Assembly (NCBI GenBank): GCA_910585565.1
Contig: CAJUFC010000089.1
Span: forward strand, 1 to 20,232
DNA length: 20,232 nucleotides
Direction: 5' to 3'
Source of the DNA: an uncultured Eggerthellaceae bacterium
GTDB lineage: Bacteria; Actinomycetota; Coriobacteriia; Coriobacteriales; Eggerthellaceae
The position numbers were made by a program, and so were the translations under genes. The notes under the pieces were generated by a model, which was not told where the DNA came from, searched no databases, and saw only the letters and a list, made by a program, of their open reading frames with translations. Within the stretch, counting starts at the first letter, position 1. Each line of letters starts with the position of its first letter. Positions 7,630 through 14,605 of this stretch are shown piece after piece.

Positions 7630-8238
7630 TTAGAGGGACGCCTTGTAGGTGTTCCACCAGCTGAGCACGTCGTTGTACAGCTCCTCTTTCGTAGAGTCGT
7701 TGTTGAACACGACATCCGCCGCCTCGACGCGGTCTGCATCGGTGATCTGGCGTGCGATGCGCTGACGCACGTCAGCCTCATCGAAGCCAGACGCCACTGC
7801 CCGCTCGATGCGGGCGTCGATGGGAGCCAATACCGCGATGACGACATCAGCGTCATAGGCCAGCGACATCTCGCGATTCTTGAAGACGGAATACTCGACG
7901 ACCACCGCCTGCGTCCCCTGAGACTTGAGCTCATCGATGGCATCCATAAAGGCCTCTTCGATGCGCGGCATCGTGATGCGGTTGAGCTTGCGCGTGTCTG
8001 CCGGCGTCGCAAACGCCTTGGCAGCGAGGCGCGATCGCACAACCTCGCCATCGTCGTCGAAGATGTCGTCTCCGAACGCAGCCGCCAGATCCTCTTTGAC
8101 GAGCTCCCACTTGAGGATGTCGTGACCGACCTTGTCGAGGTCAATCAACGCCAGTCCCTGGTCGACGAGCGCTTGACTTGCCGTCGACTTGCCGGAACCC
8201 ATCCCACCAATGACGAATAGCTGCTTCAACTCGCTCAA
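7630..8238 (-). CDS. coaE: Dephospho-CoA kinase
   Basis: Phosphorylates the 3' hydroxyl of dephospho-CoA, the last step of coenzyme A synthesis, in the cytoplasm. The 202-residue length fits the family. The P-loop GGMGSGKST is at residues 11-19. LIDLDKVGHDIL matches the acceptor-site segment with Asp33/Asp35 and His39, and LNRITMPRI and RQITDADRVEAADVVFNND match later family motifs. The stretch AVVVEYSVFKNREM replaces the usual D-x-P-L-L-[FY]-E segment, so this copy is divergent there. The start is a TTG (8238) with GAAGGTG 7 nt upstream. It is isolated transcriptionally: the rpsA terminator lies upstream and a hairpin/T-tract follows. The 8239-8332 gap shows no clear promoter. Confidence 0.9.
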   Translation of the reverse strand: MSELKQLFVIGGMGSGKSTASQALVDQGLALIDLDKVGHDILKWELVKEDLAAAFGDDIFDDDGEVVRSRLAAKAFATPADTRKLNRITMPRIEEAFMDAIDELKSQGTQAVVVEYSVFKNREMSLAYDADVVIAVLAPIDARIERAVASGFDEADVRQRIARQITDADRVEAADVVFNNDSTKEELYNDVLSWWNTYKASL

Positions 8239-8332
8239 CCCCTATCACCTTCGTGCCATCATTGCCACAAATTTAACCACAATACAGACAAACCAAAACG
8301 CCACGCAAAGAAACGGACGTACGAATGGGCAG

Positions 8333-8364
8333 AAAAAAGCGGCGTCCCGCATGGGACGCCGCTT
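8333..8364 (-). terminator. Strong rho-independent terminator of rpsA
   Basis: On the minus strand a perfect 12-bp stem (AAGCGGCGTCCC / GGGACGCCGCTT, arms 8364-8353 and 8348-8337) with a 4-nt loop is followed by a run of T (8338-8333). It is a textbook intrinsic terminator 38 nt after the rpsA stop and separates rpsA from coaE. Confidence 0.95.
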
Positions 8365-8402
8365 GGTCATTCGCTGGAAAGCAGGTACCGGCGCTGCGCG
8401 CG

Positions 8403-9776
8403 CTACTCGGCTGCCTTCTCCTCTGCCTCAGCAAGCGCCTCAGCCTGCGCCTCGGAAGACGGCTCTGCCGTCGTGCCCTGCTCGGCAGTCGCGAACTCCT
8501 GCTCTGCGGAGGAAGCGGCGGCCTCGGCCGGCTGCTCGGCAGCAGCCTCGGCATCCGCCTGAGCCTCAGCAGAAGGCTCGGCAGTCGCGCCCTGCTCGGC
8601 AGTCGCGTCAGCAGCAACGGCGTCGCGCTTCTTCTCCGGGGCGCCAGCGCTCTCCTCCACCTCGATCTCGAAGCCCAGCTCCTCGGCTGCGGCCTTCATC
8701 GACAGCGAGATGCGGCGACGGTCGGTGTTGATGTCCATGACCTTGACCTTGACCGCGTCGCCCTGGTGCACGACCTGAGCCGGAGCGTCGATGTGCTTGG
8801 GCGACATCTCGGAGATGTGCACGAGGCCCTCGACGGAATCCTCGAGCTCGACGAACGCACCGAACGGCACGAGCTTGGTGACCTTGCCGTCCACGATGGA
8901 GCCGACAGGATAGTTCTCGACGAGCTTCATCCACGGATCTTCGGTGGTCTGCTTGAGGCCCAGCGAGATGCGCTCGCGGTTGAGATCGACGTCGAGCACC
9001 TCAACCTCCACCTCGTCACCCACCTTGACGACCTCGGACGGATGGTTGACATGGTTCCAAGACAGCTCGGAGATGTGCACGAGTCCGTCGATGCCGCCGA
9101 GGTCAACGAACGCGCCGAAGTCGACGATCGAGGAGACCTGGCCCTTGAGGCGCATGCCCTTGGTGAGCTTGGACAGAATCTCGGTGCGCTCCTGCTTGCG
9201 ACCCTCCTCCAGAAGGACGCGACGGGAAAGCACGACGTTGTTGCGGTTGCGATCCATCTCGATGACGCGAGCCTCGATCTCGGTGTTGAGGTATGCGTCC
9301 AGATCCTTGACGCGACGAAGGTCGACCAAGGATGCAGGCAGGAAGCCGCGCAGGCCGATGTCGAGGATGAGACCGCCCTTGACGACCTCGATGACCTCGC
9401 CAGTGACAACCTCGCCGGCCTTGAACTTCTCTTCGACCTGAATCCAGGCACGCTCGTACTCGGCGCGCTTCTTGGACAGAATGAGGCGGCCGTCCTTGTC
9501 TTCCTTCTGCAGGACAAGAGCCTCGATGTGGTCACCCAGGTTGACGACCTCAGACGGGTCGACGTCCTTGCGGATGGAAAGCTCGCGCACCGGGATGACG
9601 CCCTCGCTCTTGAACCCGATGTCCACGAGAACCTCATCATGCTCGAGCTTGACGATCACGCCCTCAACGAGGTCGCCCTCGTCGAAATTGGTGAGGGTGC
9701 CATCAATCATGGCGTTGAGCTGGTCGTCTGTCACATCATCGAACTCGATGACGGACGGGTTCTTGATCTCGGTCAA
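8403..9776 (-). CDS. rpsA: 30S ribosomal protein S1
   Basis: RNA-binding ribosomal protein that helps mRNA docking on the 30S subunit. The 457-residue product has four S1 (OB-fold) domains, the number usual in Actinobacteria: about residues 33-103, 120-187, 205-275 and 290-360. Repeated landmarks are VDFGAFVDLGGIDGLVHISE and VPFGAFVELEDSVEGLVHIS in domains 3 and 4, and RRISLSMK at the end of domain 4. A low-complexity Ala/Glu/Gln tail (about 365-457) follows, containing a tandem repeat. The start is a TTG (9776) with GAAAGGGG about 6 nt upstream. An extended -10 promoter near 9925-9933 gives a leader of roughly 140 nt. The gene ends at a strong terminator and appears monocistronic. Confidence 0.97.
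   Translation of the reverse strand: MTEIKNPSVIEFDDVTDDQLNAMIDGTLTNFDEGDLVEGVIVKLEHDEVLVDIGFKSEGVIPVRELSIRKDVDPSEVVNLGDHIEALVLQKEDKDGRLILSKKRAEYERAWIQVEEKFKAGEVVTGEVIEVVKGGLILDIGLRGFLPASLVDLRRVKDLDAYLNTEIEARVIEMDRNRNNVVLSRRVLLEEGRKQERTEILSKLTKGMRLKGQVSSIVDFGAFVDLGGIDGLVHISELSWNHVNHPSEVVKVGDEVEVEVLDVDLNRERISLGLKQTTEDPWMKLVENYPVGSIVDGKVTKLVPFGAFVELEDSVEGLVHISEMSPKHIDAPAQVVHQGDAVKVKVMDINTDRRRISLSMKAAAEELGFEIEVEESAGAPEKKRDAVAADATAEQGATAEPSAEAQADAEAAAEQPAEAAASSAEQEFATAEQGTTAEPSSEAQAEALAEAEEKAAE
8442..8606 (-). repeat. Tandem 114-bp repeat encoding the S1 tail
   Basis: Within rpsA, two copies of a motif reading ATAEQG-[AT]-TAEPS-[AS]-EAQA-[DE]-A begin at residues 391 and 429, a period of 38 residues (114 nt). 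The matching DNA (about 8606-8550 and 8492-8442) is also closely similar, pointing to a recent in-frame duplication. Confidence 0.7.
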
Positions 9777-9924
9777 AATGGACCCCTTTCAGAACTTGGG
9801 GACCCTTTGCTCATGATGAGTGTTACGTACCATGTTCGTTTGCAAATGCGGACGAAAGTGCTTGTACAACCAACATGTCTCAGGGCCAATATTCTCTTTC
9901 ACCTGCCTCATGACAGATTTTGAA

Positions 9925-9933
9925 AGTATACCA
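9925..9933 (-). promoter_or_regulatory. Extended -10 promoter of rpsA
   Basis: Minus-strand TGG-TATACT (9933-9925): five of six matches to TATAAT plus the TGn extension. No clear -35 is seen. The predicted start near 9918 leaves a ~140-nt leader before the rpsA TTG, within which I see no open reading frame with a ribosome site. Confidence 0.6.
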
Positions 9934-9948
9934 TTCCCATACTGGGAA
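9934..9948. promoter_or_regulatory. Palindromic operator candidate in the rpsA promoter
   Basis: TTCCCA-TAC-TGGGAA is a perfect 15-bp interrupted palindrome lying directly against the TGn of the rpsA extended -10, in the promoter spacer. Position and symmetry suggest a dimeric repressor site; the regulator is unknown. Confidence 0.5.
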
Positions 9949-9956
9949 GTTACACC

Positions 9957-9987
9957 CCCAAAACGAGATTTTTTAGCAAGTTTTGGG
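9957..9987. repeat. 8-bp perfect inverted repeat upstream of the rpsA promoter
   Basis: CCCAAAAC (9957-9964) and GTTTTGGG (9980-9987) flank a 15-nt A/T-rich centre. It lies between the TSCPD gene end and the rpsA promoter. It could be a protein-binding site or the transcript end of the TSCPD gene. It lacks the GC-rich stem plus T-run of a normal terminator. A second weak hairpin, CCACG/CGTGG (10005-10025), lies nearer the TSCPD stop. Confidence 0.4.
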
Positions 9988-10033
9988 AGCCGGTGCAGAA
10001 GCCGCCACGTTTGGGGCCGCCGTGGTCGCGCCG

Positions 10034-10282
10034 CTAGGATTCGATCGTCTTGAGGGCACGCGCGAGCTGGTCGCCGCAGCTCGTGGGCTTCAGGCCGCAC
10101 GTGTTGCCCTCCAAAAGCGACACCACCTCGTCGATCTTTTTGCCTTTCACGAGAATCCCGATGGCCTTGAGGTTGCCGTCGCAGCCACCATGGAACCTCA
10201 CTGACTCGATGGTGTCCCCCTTGGTCTCGATGTCGATGTTGCGGGCGCACACGCCCTGCGTGCGATAGCTGATGCTTGCCAT
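10034..10282 (-). CDS. Small TSCPD-domain protein (TIGR03905-like)
   Basis: An 82-residue stand-alone TSCPD-domain protein. The domain is named for a motif also found at the C-terminus of some class II ribonucleotide reductases; the role of the short free-standing form is not established. Four cysteines (12, 34, 62, 69) sit in GVCARNI, GGCDGNLKAIG and NTCGLKPTSCGDQLARAL, matching the family pattern and suggesting metal binding. The ATG at 10282 is chosen because a near-perfect AAGGAGG lies 8 nt upstream; an in-frame ATG at 10315 would place that ribosome site inside the gene. It is monocistronic and divergent from the LeuA-like operon, sharing its intergenic control region. Confidence 0.85.
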   Translation of the reverse strand: MASISYRTQGVCARNIDIETKGDTIESVRFHGGCDGNLKAIGILVKGKKIDEVVSLLEGNTCGLKPTSCGDQLARALKTIES

Positions 10283-10315
10283 GATGCATTCCTCCTTCGC
10301 GGTTTTTGAGGCCAC

Positions 10316-10324
10316 ATTCTAGCA
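10316..10324 (-). promoter_or_regulatory. Extended -10 promoter of the TSCPD gene
   Basis: Minus-strand TGC-TAGAAT (10324-10316): five of six matches to TATAAT with a TGn extension, about 35 nt upstream of the start codon. Directly upstream lie nested inverted repeats: GCCGG-ACG-CCGGC (10327-10339), GCGAG-A-CTCGC (10338-10348) and GAGAC-TCGCT-GTCTC (10340-10354). These are candidate operators. Confidence 0.5.
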
Positions 10325-10439
10325 TTGCCGGACGCCGGCGAGACTCGCTGTCTCCCAACGCGCCGCCCTGAGCGCCGCCTCAGAAAGACGCGGCCTCTTG
10401 CGCTGATGCGTTCTCCCTCTGCTTCCATTCATTTATTCC

Positions 10440-10445
10440 TATAAT
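10440..10445 (+). promoter_or_regulatory. -10 element of the LeuA-like / fusion operon
   Basis: A perfect TATAAT in an A/T-rich patch (ATTCATTTATTCC-TATAAT) within otherwise GC-rich DNA. No good -35 is seen at 16-18 bp, so activation by a regulator is possible. Expected start near 10452, giving a leader of about 78 nt. Confidence 0.55.
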
Positions 10446-10529
10446 GAGTAGCCACAAAAACGGGTGGGAGCAGCGAGTGCGCGAGGCACGCGGCTCGCAT
10501 CGATCACGCGCCAGGGGAAAGGCGAGGCG

Positions 10530-11951
10530 ATGAGGGACATACGCATAAGCGACGAGACGATGAAGCGCGCATCACGCGCCAAGGGAATGTCGCTGACATT
10601 CAAAGAAAAGCTCGAGCTGGCCAAGCTCTTGGACGGGCTGGGCGTCACGGCCATCGAGGTGGAGGGCATAGAGAAGCCAAAGGCGGACGCGCTGCGCATC
10701 AAGTCCCTCGCCCAGCTGGTGCGCACCTGCACGCTCGCCGTGCCCGTCGCCATCGACGGGAGCGACTTGGACGAAGTGTGGGCAGCCTTGTCGGGTGCCG
10801 CACACCCACGCCTGCAGGTATGCGCCTCCACCAGTCCAGCCCGCATGGAGTACATCCATAAGATGAAGGCCGACGCGCTGGCTGACGCCGTGCGCGCGAC
10901 CGTTGCCGAGTGCGCTGGCAAGACCAGCGAGGTGGAGTTCATCGCCGAGGATGCCACGCGCACCGATGTCGACTACCTCGCCTCCGTCCTCGCCGCTGCC
11001 ATCGACGCAGGCGCCAGCATCGTGACGGTCTGCGACGACGCGGGCACGATGCTTCCCGGCGAGTTCGCCGCGTTCGTGCGCATGCTGCGCGAGAAAGTGC
11101 CCGCGCTCGACAGCGTCACGCTGGGCATCTCATGCTCGGACGCGCTCTTCATGGCAGAGTCGAACGCGATTGCCGCCGCCATGGAGGGCGCCGGCGAGCT
11201 GAAGGCGACCTCTTACCCGCTGGGCGAGACGTCCGTGCCCGAGGTGACGCAGATCATCGTCGAGCGCGGCGAGGCTCACGGCATCACGTGCTCCGTGAAC
11301 ACGACGGCGCTCAAGCGCACCACGTCCCAGATCGGACGCATCTGCGAGCAGGGCGTGTCTGCCCCTTCGCTCTTCGCGCCTGGCGCCGAAGACGACGCAC
11401 TGGGAGGGCTGGCGCTCAGCGCCCGCGACGACCGCGACACGGTGGCCAGCTGCGTCGCCAAGCTGGGATACGACCTGTCAGACGAGGACCACGCGCTCGT
11501 CTACGAGTCCTTCTTGCACATCGCGTCCAAGAAGGACACCATCGGTGCCCGCGAGCTGGATGCCATCGTGGCATCCGTCGCGCTGCAGGTGCCCCCCACC
11601 TACACCCTCGAGCGCTATACCATCAACTCCGGCAGCGCCATCAAGGCGACGGCCTACGTCAAGCTGTCGGTGGGCGGCGATGCGGTCGAGCGCGTCGGCA
11701 TGGGAGACGGCCCCATCGATGCGGCGCTTGCCGCCATCGACGACATCGTCGGCGCATCGTATGAGCTGGACGACTGGCAGATGCAGTCGGTCACCGAAGG
11801 GCAAGAGGCCATGGGCGAGGCCGTCATCAAGCTCATGTCCGACGGCAAGGTGTATTCCGGACGCGGCATATCGACCGACATCGTCGGTTCGAGCATCCGC
11901 GCCTACCTGAACGCCATCAACAAGGCAGTCTACGAAGAGGAGATGCGATGA
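10530..11951 (+). CDS. LeuA-like (HMGL/2-isopropylmalate synthase family) protein with degenerate active site and intact C-terminal regulatory domain
   Basis: A 473-residue homologue of 2-isopropylmalate/citramalate synthase that probably does not catalyse that reaction. The TIM barrel (about residues 1-290) keeps family landmarks such as VSLT-like GMSLTFKEKLELAKLL, TSPARMEY and EDATRTDVDYL (140-150). The catalytic opening DTTLRDGEQ reads DETMKRASR (8-16), losing the Arg and the metal-binding Asp. The HCHND metal site reads SCSD (201-204), losing both His. GIGERAGN reads PLGETSVP. The C-terminal domain (about 355-473) still has GDGPIDA (392-398) and GRGISTDIV (444-452), typical of the leucine-binding LeuA domain. 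The ATG at 10530 is chosen for AAAGG 7 nt upstream. Its TGA overlaps the ATG of the next gene by 4 bp. It may be a regulatory or scaffold pseudoenzyme, or a new activity; function unknown. Confidence 0.85.
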   Translation: MRDIRISDETMKRASRAKGMSLTFKEKLELAKLLDGLGVTAIEVEGIEKPKADALRIKSLAQLVRTCTLAVPVAIDGSDLDEVWAALSGAAHPRLQVCASTSPARMEYIHKMKADALADAVRATVAECAGKTSEVEFIAEDATRTDVDYLASVLAAAIDAGASIVTVCDDAGTMLPGEFAAFVRMLREKVPALDSVTLGISCSDALFMAESNAIAAAMEGAGELKATSYPLGETSVPEVTQIIVERGEAHGITCSVNTTALKRTTSQIGRICEQGVSAPSLFAPGAEDDALGGLALSARDDRDTVASCVAKLGYDLSDEDHALVYESFLHIASKKDTIGARELDAIVASVALQVPPTYTLERYTINSGSAIKATAYVKLSVGGDAVERVGMGDGPIDAALAAIDDIVGASYELDDWQMQSVTEGQEAMGEAVIKLMSDGKVYSGRGISTDIVGSSIRAYLNAINKAVYEEEMR

Positions 11952-14449
11952 GGCTTTCCCTTTCCACCCGCGGATGGGACGCGCTCGACTGGAGCGAGCT
12001 GGTCGACATGGCCGCAGAGATGGGGTTTGGGGGCATCGAGGCGTACGACCCGCTTGCCCGAGAGCGCATGACCGGCCCTGCAGGTCCCCTCAACCCCTAC
12101 CACGCCCGCGCCACGTCGCGAGAGCTGCGAGGCAAAGGCCTCGTCATCCCCACGATCGACTCGTCAATCGACATCTCCGAGACGAATGAGGCCCACGAGC
12201 GCGCCATCGACGAGGCCAAGCGCATGGTCGACCTCGCAGCCGAGACGCGCACCCCCTGCGTCTGCGTGAAGGCCGCCCGCGATGCGGACGACCAGATTCG
12301 CGCTGCCGTAGACGAGATACTGCCCTATGCCATCGAACGAGATGTCTGCATCCTCATCGAGACGAGTGGCGCCTTCGCAGACACGCACCGGCTGACGAGG
12401 CTGCTGGACGCCTACGCGAGCGACAACCTAGCGGCGCTGTGGGACGTGCACCATCCCTATCGCGACGCGCATGAAGAGGCGGCCACCACGGTGGCCAACC
12501 TCGGCGCCTACATCCGCCACGTACATCTGCGCGACTCCGACGATGACGGCGCCTACAACCTCGTCGGCGAGGGCACGCTGCCCATCGATGCCGTGATGCG
12601 CGCGCTCAGCTCCATCAACTATGACGGGTTCGTCTCGATGGAATGGAAGCCCGAATGGATGCCTGACCTCACCGATCCCGAGATATTGCTGCCCCACTTC
12701 GTGAATTTCATGCGCACCTTCCGCTCCACCCGCACCAACCGCGGGGCCTACTATCCCAACCACGACGGCACCGGACAGTACCTCTGGAAAAGAGACGAGC
12801 TCATCGACCTCACGTTCCCCGAGGTCCTTGACCGGCTCGTCGAGGCGTTCCCCGACCAGTATGCGTTCAAGTACACGACGCTGGACTACACGCGCACCTA
12901 CGAGGAGTTCCGCCAAGACGTCGACGACTTCGCCCGCGCGCTCGTGTCGCTCGGCGTCAAGCCCGGCTCGAAGGTGGCCATCTGGGCGACGAACGTGCCG
13001 GCCTGGTTCGTCACGTTCTGGGCCGCGACCAAGATCGGCGCGGTGCTGGTCACTGTCAACACCGCCTACAAGATACACGAGGCGGAATACCTCTTGCGCC
13101 AATCCGACACGCACACGCTCGTGATGATCGAGCGTGCGCTGGACTCTGACTACGCGGCCATCATCAACGAGCTGTGTCCCGAGATCGCCGACAGCAAGCC
13201 GGGCGAGCCTCTGCACTGCGAGCGCCTGCCGTTCCTGCGCAACGTCATCACGGTGGGATTCGACATGCCCGGCTGCCTCGAGTTCGACGAGGCCATGCAG
13301 CGCTCAGACGCCGTCCCCCTCGAGACGGTCAAGCGCCTGGCTGCCGACGTGCGGCCCGATGACGTATGCAACATGCAGTACACCTCCGGCACGACCGGCT
13401 TCCCCAAAGGCGTCATGCTCACGCATCGAAACGTCGTCAACGACGGCAAGTGCATCGGCGACCGCATGGGGCTGTCCACGGCCGACCGCATGATGATCCA
13501 GGTGCCGATGTTCCACTGCTTTGGCATGGTGCTGTCCATGACGGCGTCGATGACGCATGGCACCACCATGTGCCCGATGCCCTACTTCAGCGCCAAGGCG
13601 TCGCTGTCGTGCATCACCCAAGAGCGCATCACGTGCTTCAACGGCGTGCCCACGATGTTCATCGCGATGTTCAACCACCCCGACTACGACAAGACCGACT
13701 TCAGCGCCATGCGCACGGGCATCATGGCAGGCTCGGGCTGCCCGCCTGAGCTGATGAAGCGCGCAGCCGAGCCTAGCGAGATGAACATGACCGGCATCGT
13801 GAGCGTCTACGGGCAGACCGAGTCCGCCCCCGGCTCGACGATGTCGGCATGGACCGACGGGCTTGAGCTGCGCACCGAGACCGTGGGATATGCGTTCCCG
13901 CACATCGAGTGCAAGGTGATTGACCCCGAAACGGGCGAGGAGGTGCCCGACGGCGTGGACGGCGAGTTCTGCTCGCGCGGTTACAACACCATGAAGGGCT
14001 ACTACAAGATGCCTGATGCCACCGCTGAGACGGTGGATGCCGACAGGTGGCTGCACTCCGGCGACCTCGCGCGGCGCAACGCCGACGGCACGTTCGTCAT
14101 CACGGGACGCCTGAAGGACATGATCATCCGCGGCGGCGAGAACATCTATCCCAAGGAGATCGAGGAGTTCATCTACACGCATCCGCAGGTGCAAGACGTG
14201 CAGGTGATCGGCGTGCCCGACGCGAAGTACGACGAGGAGATCATGGCTGTCATCGTGCCCAAGGAGGGCGAGGCCATCGACGAGGGCGAGATGAAGGCGT
14301 TCATCGCCGCGTCGCTGGCGCGCCACAAGGTGCCGCGCTACTACTCGTTCGTGGATGCATTCCCCATGAACGCCGCGGGCAAGGTGCTCAAGTACAAGAT
14401 GCGCGAGCAGGCCATCGAAGATTTGGGGTTGGGCAACTTGGTGAGATAG
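11948..14449 (+). CDS. Fusion: xylose-isomerase-like TIM barrel + acyl-CoA synthetase (AMP-forming)
   Basis: An 833-residue two-domain protein. Residues 1-~262 form a sugar phosphate isomerase/epimerase-type (AP endonuclease 2 family) barrel. The putative metal ligands are all present and spaced as in D-tagatose 3-epimerase-like enzymes: Glu138 (LIETSG), Asp166 (WDVHHPY), His193 (HVHLRD) and Glu232 (SMEW). After a linker, residues ~285-833 form a complete adenylate-forming acyl-CoA ligase. It has P-loop YTSGTTGFPKG (478-488), YGQTE (621-625), GDLARRNADG (from 705), GRLKDMIIRGGENIYPKEIE (about 719-738) and the catalytic Lys812 in AAGKVLK. The ligase would activate a carboxylate to its CoA thioester; the substrate is unknown. 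The start is translationally coupled to the LeuA-like gene (ATGA overlap). No stop or frameshift separates the domains. Confidence 0.88.
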   Translation: MRLSLSTRGWDALDWSELVDMAAEMGFGGIEAYDPLARERMTGPAGPLNPYHARATSRELRGKGLVIPTIDSSIDISETNEAHERAIDEAKRMVDLAAETRTPCVCVKAARDADDQIRAAVDEILPYAIERDVCILIETSGAFADTHRLTRLLDAYASDNLAALWDVHHPYRDAHEEAATTVANLGAYIRHVHLRDSDDDGAYNLVGEGTLPIDAVMRALSSINYDGFVSMEWKPEWMPDLTDPEILLPHFVNFMRTFRSTRTNRGAYYPNHDGTGQYLWKRDELIDLTFPEVLDRLVEAFPDQYAFKYTTLDYTRTYEEFRQDVDDFARALVSLGVKPGSKVAIWATNVPAWFVTFWAATKIGAVLVTVNTAYKIHEAEYLLRQSDTHTLVMIERALDSDYAAIINELCPEIADSKPGEPLHCERLPFLRNVITVGFDMPGCLEFDEAMQRSDAVPLETVKRLAADVRPDDVCNMQYTSGTTGFPKGVMLTHRNVVNDGKCIGDRMGLSTADRMMIQVPMFHCFGMVLSMTASMTHGTTMCPMPYFSAKASLSCITQERITCFNGVPTMFIAMFNHPDYDKTDFSAMRTGIMAGSGCPPELMKRAAEPSEMNMTGIVSVYGQTESAPGSTMSAWTDGLELRTETVGYAFPHIECKVIDPETGEEVPDGVDGEFCSRGYNTMKGYYKMPDATAETVDADRWLHSGDLARRNADGTFVITGRLKDMIIRGGENIYPKEIEEFIYTHPQVQDVQVIGVPDAKYDEEIMAVIVPKEGEAIDEGEMKAFIAASLARHKVPRYYSFVDAFPMNAAGKVLKYKMREQAIEDLGLGNLVR

Positions 14450-14575
14450 CCGCATGGTGCGGCGGGAGATGCGGCACGCACGCAACATGGCACCACGCCT
14501 GCCGCATCTCCCCCATGCGAGGGGCGCCCTGCCCGCATCTCCCCTCGGCCCCCAGCAGCGCCTCGATTGCGCTGC
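14450..14575. repeat. Inverted and direct repeats between convergent genes
   Basis: Three structures fill the space between the fusion gene and pckA. A hairpin CCGCA-TGG-TGCGG (14450-14462) follows the fusion stop directly. A perfect 13-bp inverted repeat GGGAGATGCGGCA (14464-14476) / TGCCGCATCTCCC (14500-14512) comes next, and the arm core CCGCATCTCCCC recurs at 14533-14544. Last, GCAGCGC (14555-14561) pairs with GCGCTGC (14569-14575). None is followed by a T-run. They probably act as transcript ends for both genes, perhaps Rho-assisted. Bases 14576-14605 show nothing further. Confidence 0.55.
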
Positions 14576-14605
14576 CCTCTTATGTTCCCCTGTCGCGCCG
14601 CTCTC

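Noticed and set aside
8325..9923. 532-codon plus-strand frame opposite rpsA
   Set aside because: Antisense shadow of the four S1 domains; it also runs through the strong rpsA terminator.
10530..11951. Annotation as a working 2-isopropylmalate synthase (leuA)
   Set aside because: The catalytic Arg/Asp and HxH metal site are missing, and no leuB/leuC/leuD neighbours are present.
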